Assembly (NCBI RefSeq): GCF_030818795.1
Contig: NZ_JAUTAY010000001.1
Coordinates: forward strand, 62,001-126,000
Source of the DNA: Microbacterium sp. SORGH_AS_0862
GTDB taxonomy: Bacteria; Actinomycetota; Actinomycetes; Actinomycetales; Microbacteriaceae
Length of the DNA stretch: 64,000 bases
Direction: 5' to 3'
How positions within the stretch are numbered: the stretch's first letter is position 1; every line of letters begins with the position of its first letter. The notes beneath the pieces were generated by a model that was not told the DNA's origin, ran no database searches, and was given only the letters and a program-made list of their open reading frames with translations. Of the stretch, positions 47,656 to 55,929 are shown piece by piece. A program made the translations under genes and the position numbers.

Positions 47656-48300
47656 TCAGGCGCTCAGCGCCTCGGCGATGGGCGTCTCACCGGCGCCGAA
47701 GCGGATCGTGCGACGGATCGTGGCAGGGCTCCCGAGCGTCGCGGCGATCACCTGGGCGACGTCGGCCCGGGAGATCTCTCCTCGACCTGTCGGCTCGGTG
47801 GTGATGCGGCCGGTCGCGTCGTCGGAGGTCAGAGTCCCGGGGCCGAGCACCGTCCACTCGAGAGAACTGCGCCGCAGGTGCTCGTCGGCCGCCAGCTTCG
47901 CGTCGGCGTAGGGGAAGAAGGAGTCGGAGGGGTCGATGCCGTGATCCGGCGAGGAGCCGATCCACGACACCATCACGAAGCGCGAGGCGCCGGCCACCTC
48001 GGCCGCATCCATGGCGCGGATGGCGGCGTCGCGATCGACGGCGTAGGTGCGAGCCGCGTCGCCTCCGCCTGCACCCGCCGACCACACGACGGCATCGTAG
48101 TCGGCAAGGGCATCGGACAGCGTCTTCGTATCCGCTGCGGCGACGTCCAGAACCAGCGCGGTGGCCCCCGCCGCGCGGACGTCGTCGACGTGGTCCGGGT
48201 TGCGTACGACGGACGTGACATCGTCGCCCCGAGCCGTGAGCAGGGGCGCCAGCAGGAGAGCGATCTTGCCGTGTCCGCCGATGATGAGGATGCGAGACAT
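47656..48300 (-). CDS. NAD(P)-binding atypical SDR protein
   Basis: A 214-residue Rossmann protein: RILIIGGHGKIALLLAPLL gives the GxxGxxA/G loop; VVRNPDHVDDVRAAGATALVLDVA, YDAVVWSAGAGGG and SRFVMVSWIGSS follow, as in NAD(P)H-binding YwnB/SDR5-like proteins. The usual YxxxK is replaced by FPYADAKLAADEHLRRS, which still has Tyr and Lys. AAAGGACGG precedes the ATG. Probable quinone or flavin-type reductase, or a redox sensor. Confidence 0.88.
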   Translation of the reverse strand: MSRILIIGGHGKIALLLAPLLTARGDDVTSVVRNPDHVDDVRAAGATALVLDVAAADTKTLSDALADYDAVVWSAGAGGGDAARTYAVDRDAAIRAMDAAEVAGASRFVMVSWIGSSPDHGIDPSDSFFPYADAKLAADEHLRRSSLEWTVLGPGTLTSDDATGRITTEPTGRGEISRADVAQVIAATLGSPATIRRTIRFGAGETPIAEALSA

Positions 48301-48335
48301 GGTCCGTCCTTTCGCGTCGTGAGCGTGTCCCCAGC

Positions 48336-48746
48336 CTACGTACCGGGCTCCGGCGAGGGGCCGGGCGGATCGAGGACGCCGTCGAGGTACCACCACCTGG
48401 CGCTCTGCTTCACGAATCGACTGCGCTCGTGCAGCACACCCGAGGACGAGCCATCGCGCCATGCGGCGCGGAACTCCACGGTGCCCCTGCGCTCGGCGGC
48501 CGACCCGCCGACCGTGTCCAGGATCGTCAGCCCGCGCCAGCGCACGTGACGGTCGAGGGACAGCTCCGTCGGTCGCGTGCCGGGATGCCAGGTGTCGACG
48601 AGGTAGTCCGCGTCCTCACGGACGAACGCCGTGTAGCGGGAACGCATGAGCGCCTCGGCCGTCAGCGGGGGCGTACCCGCCAGGGCCGGACCGCAGCATT
48701 CACCGAAGGAACTCCCGCTCCCACACGGGCACGGCTGGTTCTCCAT
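48336..48746 (-). CDS. YchJ-family protein with N-terminal SEC-C zinc motif
   Basis: A 136-residue protein. The SEC-C motif QPCPCGSGSSFGECCGP (residues ~4-20) binds zinc; the rest is the NTF2-like YchJ domain (AEALMRSRYTAFVREDADYLVDTWHP, FVKQSARWWYLDG). Role unknown; SEC-C motifs often contact protein or ribosome partners. ATG 48746 is supported by the motif at the N-terminus and GAGGAT placed six bases upstream, a leaderless-type arrangement. Confidence 0.92.
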   Translation of the reverse strand: MENQPCPCGSGSSFGECCGPALAGTPPLTAEALMRSRYTAFVREDADYLVDTWHPGTRPTELSLDRHVRWRGLTILDTVGGSAAERRGTVEFRAAWRDGSSSGVLHERSRFVKQSARWWYLDGVLDPPGPSPEPGT

Positions 48747-48834
48747 CCGACGATCCTCGCCCGCGCGCCCATGCGACGCAATACTCGCCGCCGAGTCGGT
48801 GTTGTACGCGACGACCACCCGAGGAACGAGCATC

Positions 48835-49761
48835 ATGAACAGCCCCCACACCCCTGCCGCCGCTGGCGAGATTCTGCCCGATGAGACCGCCATGGACGCC
48901 GTGACCCTGCGCGTCGGCGATCTCGAGAAGATGACGGGCTTCTACGGGTCCGCCATCGCGCTGGAGCCCATCGAGGAACGCGCGCGCGGACGCGAGGTGC
49001 ATCGCGTACTCGGACGCGGCGGAGTTCCCCTGGTGCGCCTCGTGCACACGCCGGATCTCCCTCTCGCCGCGCCAGGCTCCGCCGGCCTCTTCCACACCGC
49101 GTTCCTCTTCGACGATGCCGCAACCCTGGCCGCCACCGTCTACCGAACCGCTCAGGACGGCCGCGCCCGGTTCACCGGATCGAGCGATCATCTCGTCAGC
49201 GAGGCGTTCTACTTCACGGACCCCGAGGGCAACGGAATCGAGTTGTACACCGACCGCTCGCGCGATCTCTGGCGTCACGTCGACGGAGAGGTGCAGATGG
49301 ACACGGTCTTTCTTGATCCCAACGACTACCTTCGCGCCCACCTCACGCAGGAAGCGTTCGATCGCGTGTCCACCGAGCCCGGCCGAGTCGGACACGTCCA
49401 TCTCCAGGTGGGCGACATCGCCCCGGCGCGTCGCTTCTACGTCGATGCCCTCGGCTTCGCACCCACCTTCACCGGTATTCCCACCGCGCTGTTCGCGTCG
49501 GCCGGCGGGTACCACCATCACGTCGCCATGAACACGTGGAACAGCGCGGGAGCAGGTCCCCGGGCGGCGAGTCTCGGCCTGGGCGAGCTGGCGCTGGCCG
49601 TGCCCGACCGTGCCGCGCTGGACGCCTTGACCGAGCGGCTGCGCAGTTCGAACCTCGCCTTCGACGACGACGGTCGCGCGGTGACGGCGCATGACCCGTG
49701 GGGCACACGGGTGACGGCGACCATTGGCGGCACGAGCACGGACGAACTGCTGACACGGTGA
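48835..49761 (+). CDS. Two-module VOC dioxygenase-like protein (CatE type)
   Basis: A 308-residue protein with two VOC units: VTLRVGDLEKMTGFYGSAI (~23-41) with FHTAFLFDD and GIELYTDRS, and VGHVHLQVGDIAPARRFYVDALGF (~184-207) with a YHHHVAMNTW segment. The His in GHVHLQ, the His in YHHHVA and a late acidic residue could bind Fe(II), as in extradiol (catechol 2,3-) dioxygenases. Substrate unknown. Its stop and the ATG at 49761 overlap as TGATG. Confidence 0.88.
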   Translation: MNSPHTPAAAGEILPDETAMDAVTLRVGDLEKMTGFYGSAIALEPIEERARGREVHRVLGRGGVPLVRLVHTPDLPLAAPGSAGLFHTAFLFDDAATLAATVYRTAQDGRARFTGSSDHLVSEAFYFTDPEGNGIELYTDRSRDLWRHVDGEVQMDTVFLDPNDYLRAHLTQEAFDRVSTEPGRVGHVHLQVGDIAPARRFYVDALGFAPTFTGIPTALFASAGGYHHHVAMNTWNSAGAGPRAASLGLGELALAVPDRAALDALTERLRSSNLAFDDDGRAVTAHDPWGTRVTATIGGTSTDELLTR

Positions 49762-49778
49762 TGCGGCGCGGAGCCCCG

Positions 49779-49784
49779 TACCCT
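49779..49784 (+). promoter_or_regulatory. Leaderless-type -10 hexamer TACCCT
   Basis: TACCCT ends six bases before GTG 49791, supporting that start over ATG 49761. Confidence 0.55.
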
Positions 49785-49790
49785 GAACGG

Positions 49791-50279
49791 GTGGCCTCCG
49801 ACACCGAAACCCTCCGCTTCGTCACTCCACGAGGCCGGCTGCTCGTGCTCGCGGCGCTGTGCGCTGTGATCACCGCCATGGGTGTGGTCATCGTGATCCT
49901 CAACATCGACAACACGCCCAGCCTGTTGCTCGGCGTCGCCGTCGTGGGCATCTTCGGGCTCGGCGGCGGATTCTCGCTTATCGGTCAGTTCCGCAACGCG
50001 ACCGTGCTGCGCGCGGACGCCGAGGGCATCCGCGTCGCGCGCATGGGTGCGGCGCCCTGGGCCGATGTCGATCGGATCGCGACCACGGCCAAGGGCGAGC
50101 TCGGCATCCGGATGCGCCGCACCGAGGCGCTCCTCGCCGGCGCGCACAACAGCCACACGCGCGAGAGCCTTCGGGCGCAGCGGGAGCGCAGCGGCGGCTA
50201 CGACCTGACCTTCACCGCGCACGATCTCGGTTGCCCGCCGGCGGATGCCGCCCGGTCGCTGCGCGCGCTCCAATCCTGA
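49791..50279 (+). CDS. Two-helix membrane protein with PH-like cytoplasmic domain, unknown
   Basis: A 162-residue protein starting at GTG 49791. Two membrane helices (LLVLAALCAVITAMGVVIVIL and LLLGVAVVGIFGLGGGFSLI) are followed by FRNATVLRADAEGIRVARMGAAPWADVDRIATTAKGE. That pattern (a strand, then WADV) resembles the bacterial PH-like domains attached to double membrane helices. Function unknown. The FUSC transporter gene begins within its stop codon (TGATG), so both are likely coupled. Confidence 0.75.
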   Translation: MASDTETLRFVTPRGRLLVLAALCAVITAMGVVIVILNIDNTPSLLLGVAVVGIFGLGGGFSLIGQFRNATVLRADAEGIRVARMGAAPWADVDRIATTAKGELGIRMRRTEALLAGAHNSHTRESLRAQRERSGGYDLTFTAHDLGCPPADAARSLRALQS

Positions 50280-51313
50280 TGGCCCGCCTCTCGCTCCCCG
50301 TCACAGTGCGCGCGACCCAGCGCGCACCGCTCCTGCTGGTCGTCAAGTCCGCCGTCGCGACCGTGGGGGCGTGGCTCCTCTCGCAATGGCTGATCCCCGG
50401 CCCGCCGCCGGTGTTCGCGGCGATCGCCGCTGTCCTCGTCGTGCAACCGAGCCTGAACCAGTCGTTCACGCGGGCGATCGAGCGCTCCGTCGGCGTCATC
50501 GCAGGGGTGCTGCTCGCCTCCGCGCTCGGGCTCGCCTTCGGCAACAGCACGTGGGTCGTGCTGCTCGCCGCGGGGGCGGGGCTGCTCGTCGCCTGGGCGC
50601 TGCGTCTGTCCCCCACCGCCTCCACCCAGATCGCGATCAGCGCGATCCTCGTGCTGTCGCTGGGACCTGCCACCCCCGACTACGCGCTCGATCGGATCCT
50701 GGAGACCTTGCTGGGTGCGGCCATCGGCTTCGTCGTCAACATCGCGATCGTCCCTCCGGTCGCGATCGCCCCGGCCCGGGAGGCGACCGATCGGCTGTCG
50801 ACGGAACTGGCCGCATCCCTGGACCGTCTCGCCGACGCGCTCGAGACACAACGCGCCCCGGGCGAGCTGGAGGCGTTGATGGTCGAGGCGCGGCTGCTGC
50901 GCCCCATGCGGGATGCGGCGGAGCGCGCCATCGGAGGCGGAGCGGAATCCCTCGCGCTCAATCCCCGCAGCCGGCGGCATCGCACGGAGCTGGCCGAGCT
51001 GCAGGACCGTCTGGATCTGTACACGCCGATCGTCACGCAGGTCACGGGCATGACGCGCGCGGTGTACGACCATTACGCGCCGGAGATCGTCACCGATCCG
51101 CAGGTGCGGGCTCTCGCGGAGCAGATGCGTCGCGCCGCGCACGATCTGGAGCGCACGCGCGCGTCGGAAGCGGTGCCGGTGGCCGAGCCGCCCGCGCTGA
51201 CCACACCGCTCCAGATCCCGCGGCCGCCCTCCGCGCACTGGGTCCTGATCGGCTCACTTCTGGAAGACCTGCACCGCATCCATCACAGCCTCGTAGAACG
51301 CGAGGACGCCTAG
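50279..51313 (+). CDS. FUSC-family (aromatic acid exporter-like) membrane protein
   Basis: A 344-residue protein with about six membrane helices in the first 170 residues (for example VFAAIAAVLVVQPSLNQSFTRAIERSVGVIAGVLLASALGL, the conserved FUSC segment) and a helical cytoplasmic half (SLDRLADALETQRAPGELEALMVEARLL). Members efflux aromatic or small acids and are usually split from a membrane fusion partner in Gram-negatives; none is expected here. The start overlaps the stop of the preceding gene. Confidence 0.9.
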   Translation: MARLSLPVTVRATQRAPLLLVVKSAVATVGAWLLSQWLIPGPPPVFAAIAAVLVVQPSLNQSFTRAIERSVGVIAGVLLASALGLAFGNSTWVVLLAAGAGLLVAWALRLSPTASTQIAISAILVLSLGPATPDYALDRILETLLGAAIGFVVNIAIVPPVAIAPAREATDRLSTELAASLDRLADALETQRAPGELEALMVEARLLRPMRDAAERAIGGGAESLALNPRSRRHRTELAELQDRLDLYTPIVTQVTGMTRAVYDHYAPEIVTDPQVRALAEQMRRAAHDLERTRASEAVPVAEPPALTTPLQIPRPPSAHWVLIGSLLEDLHRIHHSLVEREDA

Positions 51314-51319
51314 GAACGC

Positions 51320-51685
51320 TCAGCGGCCGCGCTCGCCGCAGGATACGCACAGGGTCGCCGTCGGACGCACGAGCAGACGCCCCACCGGGATGTCGCGACC
51401 GCACGATGCGCAGACGCCGAAAGCGCCGTCCTCCAACCTGCGCAGCGCGTCGTCGATCTCATCGATCTCGGTTCCCGCGGCACGGCGCAGTCCCTCCAGC
51501 CGCGACCACTCGTCGCTGAGCGTGGCACCCTCGGGGTCGTGTTCGTCATCGGCGCCGGCCGGATCGTCGCGTGCCTCCTGGACGCTTCGAATGGCCTCGC
51601 CGCGCGCGATCAGACGTGCCGATGCCTCGCGGCGCGCCGACGTCAGCAGCTCCGTGAAGACGGCGGGATCGATCTCTTCGTTCAC
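51320..51685 (-). CDS. DksA/TraR-type C4 zinc-finger protein
   Basis: A 121-residue protein with a coiled-coil-like N-terminal half (TELLTSARREASARLIARGEAIRSVQEARDD) and a C-terminal C4 finger, GVCASCGRDIPVGRLLVRPTATLCVSCGE. DksA-like proteins enter the RNA polymerase secondary channel or act as general regulators; the acidic loop tip here (DDEHDPEGATLSDE) differs from E. coli DksA. GTG 51685 has CACGAT six bases upstream, a leaderless-type arrangement. It lies four bases after a lipoprotein gene. Confidence 0.9.
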   Translation of the reverse strand: MNEEIDPAVFTELLTSARREASARLIARGEAIRSVQEARDDPAGADDEHDPEGATLSDEWSRLEGLRRAAGTEIDEIDDALRRLEDGAFGVCASCGRDIPVGRLLVRPTATLCVSCGERGR

Positions 51686-51689
51686 AGCC

Positions 51690-52097
51690 TCATCGTGCCG
51701 TGACGACCACTGTGAATTCGAGGGGCTGGATTCCGCCGTCCTTGTTCGTCATCGTGACACTCGTCGTGCCCACCGACAGGGCCCGGACGCCGGGGTTGAA
51801 GGTGGCGCTGCCGTCGTCTTTCCCCGCGATGAACTCGGCGACGGCCCTGTCGGCGACGGTGCCGTCGTAGCTGTCGACCGCAAGGTCACCGGTGTCGATG
51901 TTGAGCGTCTGACCCACCACCAGATCGATGCTCTCTCCCTGAAGGTCCCCCGCCGACATGGTCACGGGGGCGACGATGTCACCGCCGATGGGTGTCGCAT
52001 CCCCCGTCGGCGACGACGACGCTGCCGCCGCGCATCCCGCCATCAGAAGCGACGCGGTGACGACGGCCGCACCGAGCACGAGTCTGCTGAACTTCAT
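51690..52097 (-). CDS. Putative lipoprotein, unknown
   Basis: A 135-residue protein with a lipoprotein signal peptide (MKFSRLVLGAAVVTASLLMAGC; lipobox LMAGC, Cys22). The mature part is rich in Thr, Asp and Gly and beta-strand forming, with LVVGQTLNIDTGDLAVDSYDG and VRALSVGTTSVTMTNKDGG, resembling a small Ig-like/BIG domain that ends at the C-terminus. GATACT is six bases upstream of the ATG. Function unknown. Confidence 0.8.
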   Translation of the reverse strand: MKFSRLVLGAAVVTASLLMAGCAAAASSSPTGDATPIGGDIVAPVTMSAGDLQGESIDLVVGQTLNIDTGDLAVDSYDGTVADRAVAEFIAGKDDGSATFNPGVRALSVGTTSVTMTNKDGGIQPLEFTVVVTAR

Positions 52098-52149
52098 GTG
52101 GTCAGTATCGTGGCGCGCCGACCCGTCGGCGGTCACGATCGCGCAACGG

Positions 52150-52740
52150 TCAGTCGACGGCGCCGCGAGCGTTGTACACGACGGAGTCGCTCGCCCCGTA
52201 CGCCCGATAGACCTCGACGGCCTCGTCATGGCGGACGCCGATGGTCACGCGGATGCCGCGCCGCTCGAACTGGGCGGCCCAGTCGTCCACCACGGGTCCC
52301 TCGTCGAAGCCCGTGAGCTCCTCCAGAAGAGGGCCTTCTCCGGCGACCACGAGGGAACGCACGCCACTCCACATGGTGGCGCCGTAACACATGACGCACG
52401 GGCGCCAATTGACCACGAGTTCGAGCTCAGCACCGTCCGCACCCAGGTCCCAGCGTCCGAGTGCGGTCTGCGCGAGGCTCAGCGTCGTCACCTCGGCGTG
52501 CATCGAGGTCAGGCCCGAGGCCAGAACCACGTTCACCCCCGCCGAGACGAGACGTCCGGTCGCGGCCTCGACGACGATCGCCGCGAACGGCCCACCGCTG
52601 CCCTCACGCCAGTTGCGGTCGGCGAGGGCGTTGACGAGATCCATCCGCTCCTCCGCGGTCGCAAGCACCTCGGGGAGCGAATCGAGCTCGTCGAGGAGCC
52701 AAGCGGGCAGGGAGGCGGAGAGCGAGGAAGCGAGAGACAT
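52150..52740 (-). CDS. Nucleoside/cytidine-type deaminase
   Basis: A 196-residue protein with the zinc-dependent deaminase motifs: TSMHAEVTTL (HAE, catalytic Glu) and NWRPCVMCYGATMWSGV (PCxxC). GPFAAIVVEAATGRLVSAGVN precedes them as in guanine deaminase and tRNA adenosine deaminase relatives. It hydrolyses an amino group from a purine or pyrimidine base. CAGGAT lies six bases before the ATG. Nearby IclR and permease genes suggest a nucleobase or amino acid catabolic setting. Confidence 0.9.
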   Translation of the reverse strand: MSLASSLSASLPAWLLDELDSLPEVLATAEERMDLVNALADRNWREGSGGPFAAIVVEAATGRLVSAGVNVVLASGLTSMHAEVTTLSLAQTALGRWDLGADGAELELVVNWRPCVMCYGATMWSGVRSLVVAGEGPLLEELTGFDEGPVVDDWAAQFERRGIRVTIGVRHDEAVEVYRAYGASDSVVYNARGAVD

Positions 52741-52790
52741 GAGGCCATCCTGTCCGTGGCACATGTCGGCGCTGTTACGTGCCTGGCACC

Positions 52791-53498
52791 TCAGGTGAGC
52801 AGAGGCGTCAGGTCCGCCGCTGCCGAGCGCAGGATCCCCACGACGTCCTCCGGGTGCTCGACGCGGTGGCGCGATCCGCTGAAGCCGATGCCGGCGGCGA
52901 GGTGCCCGTCGGGTGCGCGGATGGGAACGGCGAGACAGCCGCGCCCGATCGCGACCTCGCCGATCTGCCGGACCGCCCCGTAGCGCTGCAGATCCTCCGC
53001 CGCTCGACGCGCGTCGGCAGTGACGGGAGCGGCATCCAAGAGGGCGAGGCGTCCGAGGGCGAACCTGGTGGGCTCCCGCGCGAGCAGCACGGCATCGCTC
53101 AACGGGAAGTCGGGGTCCATGTCCGCCACCATCAGCCGACCGGCGTCGAAGAGCACGACGTGCACGCCACCGCGCAGCGCCGATCTCGCCGCGCTCACGA
53201 CGGCGCGTGCCGCGGTGTGCAGCCGCGCGGGCGATACGACGGCGGCGAGCTGAGCGACTTTCGCCCCCAGCGCGAATCCGTTCAGATCCGGTGTGCGAAC
53301 CAGATACTCGTCCTCCACTAGGAGGTTGAGCAGCCGATACGTGGTGGCGCGCGGGAGCGCGAGGGCGGCGGAGATCTCCCGCGCGGTGACACCCGCTCCG
53401 CGCGCCGCGACCGCCTCGAGCACCGCGAGGGCGGTGTGAACGGCTCGTGGTTGCCGAGCCGTCAGCGACGGCGCCGCAGTCTCCGGGTCCAGGGTCAC
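52791..53498 (-). CDS. IclR-family transcriptional regulator
   Basis: A 235-residue regulator. The winged helix reads AVHTALAVLEAVAARGAGVTAREISAALALPRATTYRLLNLLVEDEYLVR (~15-70), and the C-terminal ligand-binding domain has GRLALLDAAPVT and RGCLAVPIRAPDGHLAAGIGFSG. GTG 53498 overlaps the stop of the permease fragment as GTGA. IclR proteins often control neighbouring catabolic or transport genes. Confidence 0.93.
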   Translation of the reverse strand: MTLDPETAAPSLTARQPRAVHTALAVLEAVAARGAGVTAREISAALALPRATTYRLLNLLVEDEYLVRTPDLNGFALGAKVAQLAAVVSPARLHTAARAVVSAARSALRGGVHVVLFDAGRLMVADMDPDFPLSDAVLLAREPTRFALGRLALLDAAPVTADARRAAEDLQRYGAVRQIGEVAIGRGCLAVPIRAPDGHLAAGIGFSGSRHRVEHPEDVVGILRSAAADLTPLLT

Positions 53499-54220
53499 GA
53501 CGACTCTCCGGCGCCGCGAGCGACACCGCCGAGCACATGGGCGGCCGTCGGTTCGTCGTAGCTTCCCACGCGAGCGGGCCGGGCGCGACGCAGCCGCAGG
53601 ATCACGAGTGCGAGCAATGCGCCGGCGAGCGCCAGCATCACCCACAGGGCCGGACTTCCCGACGCGGCGTCCACGACGAAGAACGCGACGAGAGCGCAGG
53701 CGAGGGCTCCTGCGCAGACGAACGCGATGACCGCGACCCCCGGCGTCAGCTCACCGATGCGGCGCAGGAACAACGGCGCCGCCACGCACACGATGGCGTA
53801 GGCCGTGATGTAGCCGGCTCCCCCGAGCGAGATGGTGAGGTGCATGGCATCTCTGATGTCGGTCCCCAGTGCCAGGAGCGCCAGTGGCGCACACCCGATC
53901 ACAGGCAGGCTGACGGCGAGCGCCCCCACCGGCGTTCCGAAGCGCCGGTGCACGTGACCGAGCCGCTCGGGGAGCACGCCGTCGCGGCCCATGGCGAACA
54001 GCACGCGACTCAACGCCGTGGTCGAGCCGATGGCACAGGCCAGGAAGGATGCGGCGATCCCGAAGTCGGCGACGATCCCCCACCCGCCGACGCCGAAAGC
54101 GGCGGCGAGCTCATTGATGGGCGAGGCGCTGTCCGCGAGGTCCCCGCCCGTCACGGCGAAGCCGGCGACCTGGGTGAGGGCTGCGAGCACATAGAGACCG
54201 ATCGCAGCCCTGTGTTGGAC
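53495..54220 (-). pseudogene. Amino acid permease, C-terminal half only (5' end lost)
   Basis: About 242 codons corresponding to the second half of a 12-helix APC-superfamily permease. Six hydrophobic segments are present: IGLYVLAALTQVAGF, the helix around VADFGIAASFLACAIGS, VGALAVSLPVIGCAPLALLAL, and three more. ALSRVLFAMGRDGVLPERLGHVHRRFGTPV is the characteristic helix 8 / loop region of these transporters. No start codon with a ribosome site exists at the N-terminus; upstream sequence becomes unrelated, low-complexity frame near 54215-54240. The gene is still in frame to its stop, which overlaps the IclR start. Confidence 0.75.
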
Positions 54221-54241
54221 GTCCCCGCCCCCACCGCTCAC

Positions 54242-54325
54242 TGCGCACCCGGCGCGGGCCACGATTCTCACGACGCTCACCACGGTCACGATCACCACAG
54301 TCACGGCCACCACGGCCACGACTGA
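54242..54325 (+). pseudogene. His-rich C-terminal tail of a lost gene
   Basis: Reading on the + strand, 27 codons ending at TGA 54323-54325 encode a run of His, Asp, Gly and Ser (GHDSHDAHHGHDHHSHGHHG), typical of metal-binding tails of copper or zinc handling proteins. No coding frame continues upstream, where the antisense permease fragment lies. One base later the next gene starts, so this looks like the surviving 3' end of an upstream gene of the same operon. Confidence 0.45.
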
Positions 54326-54326
54326 G

Positions 54327-54842
54327 GTGGTCGACCTCCTGCACGCCGGCGCGCTCGCGCCCGCACTCGTCTCCGCCTGCTGCGTGGCAGCGGATCGACG
54401 GCGGGCGCGAGCCCGGGACGTGGGCGCCTCCGTCCTCATGCTCATCGCCATGGTCGATGCGAGCCTGACGCAGTTCGTCGCGCCGATCCTCTGGGCGGGG
54501 GTCCTTCTCGTGGCGGGAATGGGGATGGCGGCCGCACACCGCCGGCGCCCGGTCACGGCCGCGCCCGGTGGCGCTCATCCGACGATGGTCGTCCACACGG
54601 CGTTGGGGATGGTGCTGATGGCCGTGCTGCTCGTGACGATGTCCTCGACGCATGCGTCCACCGCCCACACCCACCACGGTCTCTCCGCCGCGGGCCTGAA
54701 CATGATCGTGGCCGGGGCGGCCCTCGGCTACGCGGCCTGGTCCGCCCACGCTGCGCGCCGCGCCGTGAGGCGGTTGGCATCGGCACAGTTCGCCGCCATG
54801 GGGCTGTCCGTTCTCGTCATGGCGGCCGCGGCCGCGGCGTGA
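54327..54842 (+). CDS. DUF5134-like membrane protein
   Basis: A 171-residue protein starting at GTG 54327, one base after the His-rich tail stop. About four membrane helices are seen (ALAPALVSACCVA, SVLMLIAMVDASLT, APILWAGVLLVAGMGMAAAH and others), with a His-rich loop SSTHASTAHTHHGLS. This resembles DUF5134 and copper-associated membrane proteins of Actinobacteria. Expression may be impaired if its promoter lay in the lost upstream region. Confidence 0.65.
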   Translation: MVDLLHAGALAPALVSACCVAADRRRARARDVGASVLMLIAMVDASLTQFVAPILWAGVLLVAGMGMAAAHRRRPVTAAPGGAHPTMVVHTALGMVLMAVLLVTMSSTHASTAHTHHGLSAAGLNMIVAGAALGYAAWSAHAARRAVRRLASAQFAAMGLSVLVMAAAAAA

Positions 54843-54858
54843 CCCTCCCCGGTTGCGC

Positions 54859-55854
54859 TCAGCGCTCGCGCGCCAGCCAGGAGCGGAGCCGGTCGAGCGG
54901 CCACGTCGTGACGATCCGCTCCTCGGGGACGCCCGCGCGCTCGGCGCGTACGGCGCCGTGGTCGAGGAGCGACAGCTGCCCCGGGGCGTGGGCGTCGCTG
55001 TCGATCGCGAACAGGCATCCCGCATCCAACGCGATCGCGATCAGTTCGTCCGGCGGATCCTGGCGTTCGGGTCGGGAGTTGATCTCCACGGCGACGCCGC
55101 GTTCGGCGCAGGCCGCAAACACGCGCTGTGCGTCGAAGTCGGATGGCGGCCGTGTCCCCCGGGAGCCTTCCACGAGGCGTCCGGTGCAGTGGCCGAGAAC
55201 GTCCGTGTGCTCGTCGCGCACCGCGCCCAGCATCCGCGCCGTCATCTCGGCGCTCGCCATCCTCAGCTTCGAGTGCACGCTCGCCACGACGACGTCCAGC
55301 CGCGCAAGCATCTCCGGCGTCTGATCGAGTGACCCGTCTTCGAGGATGTCGACCTCGATGCCGCTGAGCAGCGTGAATCCGTCCCCGGAGTACTGCGGAA
55401 GTTCCTCGAGCTGCTGGGCGAGCCGTTCGGCCGTCAGGCCGTTCGCCACCCGCAGCCGCGGCGAGTGATCCGTGAGGGCGACGTACTCGCGCCCCATCGC
55501 GCGCGCCGCGTCCGCCATCGCCGCGATGGGCGCCTGCCCGTCGGACCAGTTCGAGTGCGCGTGGAGATCACCGCGAAGCCGAGCGAACAACGTGCTCGAC
55601 TCCTCGGGGGCGACACGCTCTCTCAGCTCCGCCAGATAGTCGGGGACGGCACCCGAGGCGGCCTGCAGGATCACCTCGAGCGAGCTCTTCCCGATCCCCT
55701 TCGTGCGCCGCAGCTTCTCCGGATCGGACCGCGCCGCCGCCGGCAGCGCGGCCACCGCCTCGGCCGCCGCACGAAAAGCCTGCGATCGGTAGCGCGACGC
55801 CCGCTCGCGCTCGAGCAACGTCGCGATCTCGCGGAGCGCGTCGATGGGATCCAT
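54859..55854 (-). CDS. PHP-domain phosphoesterase (PolX C-terminal-like)
   Basis: A 331-residue protein. Residues ~1-90 hold a helix-hairpin-helix region (ALREIATLLERERASRYRSQAFRAAAEAVAALP, GIGKSSLEVILQAA). The PHP domain (~95-310) has LRGDLHAHSNWSDGQAP, YVALTDHSPRLRVANGL, GIEVDILEDGSLD, ASVHSKLRM, DVLGHCTGRL, VEINSRPE and AIDSDAHAPG, the metal-binding His/Asp series in order. Related proteins act as histidinol phosphatase-like or DNA-repair 3'-phosphatases. CAGACT lies six bases before the ATG. Confidence 0.9.
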   Translation of the reverse strand: MDPIDALREIATLLERERASRYRSQAFRAAAEAVAALPAAARSDPEKLRRTKGIGKSSLEVILQAASGAVPDYLAELRERVAPEESSTLFARLRGDLHAHSNWSDGQAPIAAMADAARAMGREYVALTDHSPRLRVANGLTAERLAQQLEELPQYSGDGFTLLSGIEVDILEDGSLDQTPEMLARLDVVVASVHSKLRMASAEMTARMLGAVRDEHTDVLGHCTGRLVEGSRGTRPPSDFDAQRVFAACAERGVAVEINSRPERQDPPDELIAIALDAGCLFAIDSDAHAPGQLSLLDHGAVRAERAGVPEERIVTTWPLDRLRSWLARER

Positions 55855-55929
55855 CGCCCCAGTCTGCCCCTGCGCCCGATCCGCGTCTGCGCCACTCGCG
55901 AGAACCGTCGCGCGTGGCAGGATGAGCGC

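Noticed and set aside
53447..54241. Long + strand frame leading into the His-rich tail
   Set aside because: Antisense to the IclR start and the permease fragment; composition is shadow-like. Only the last ~27 codons look protein-like.
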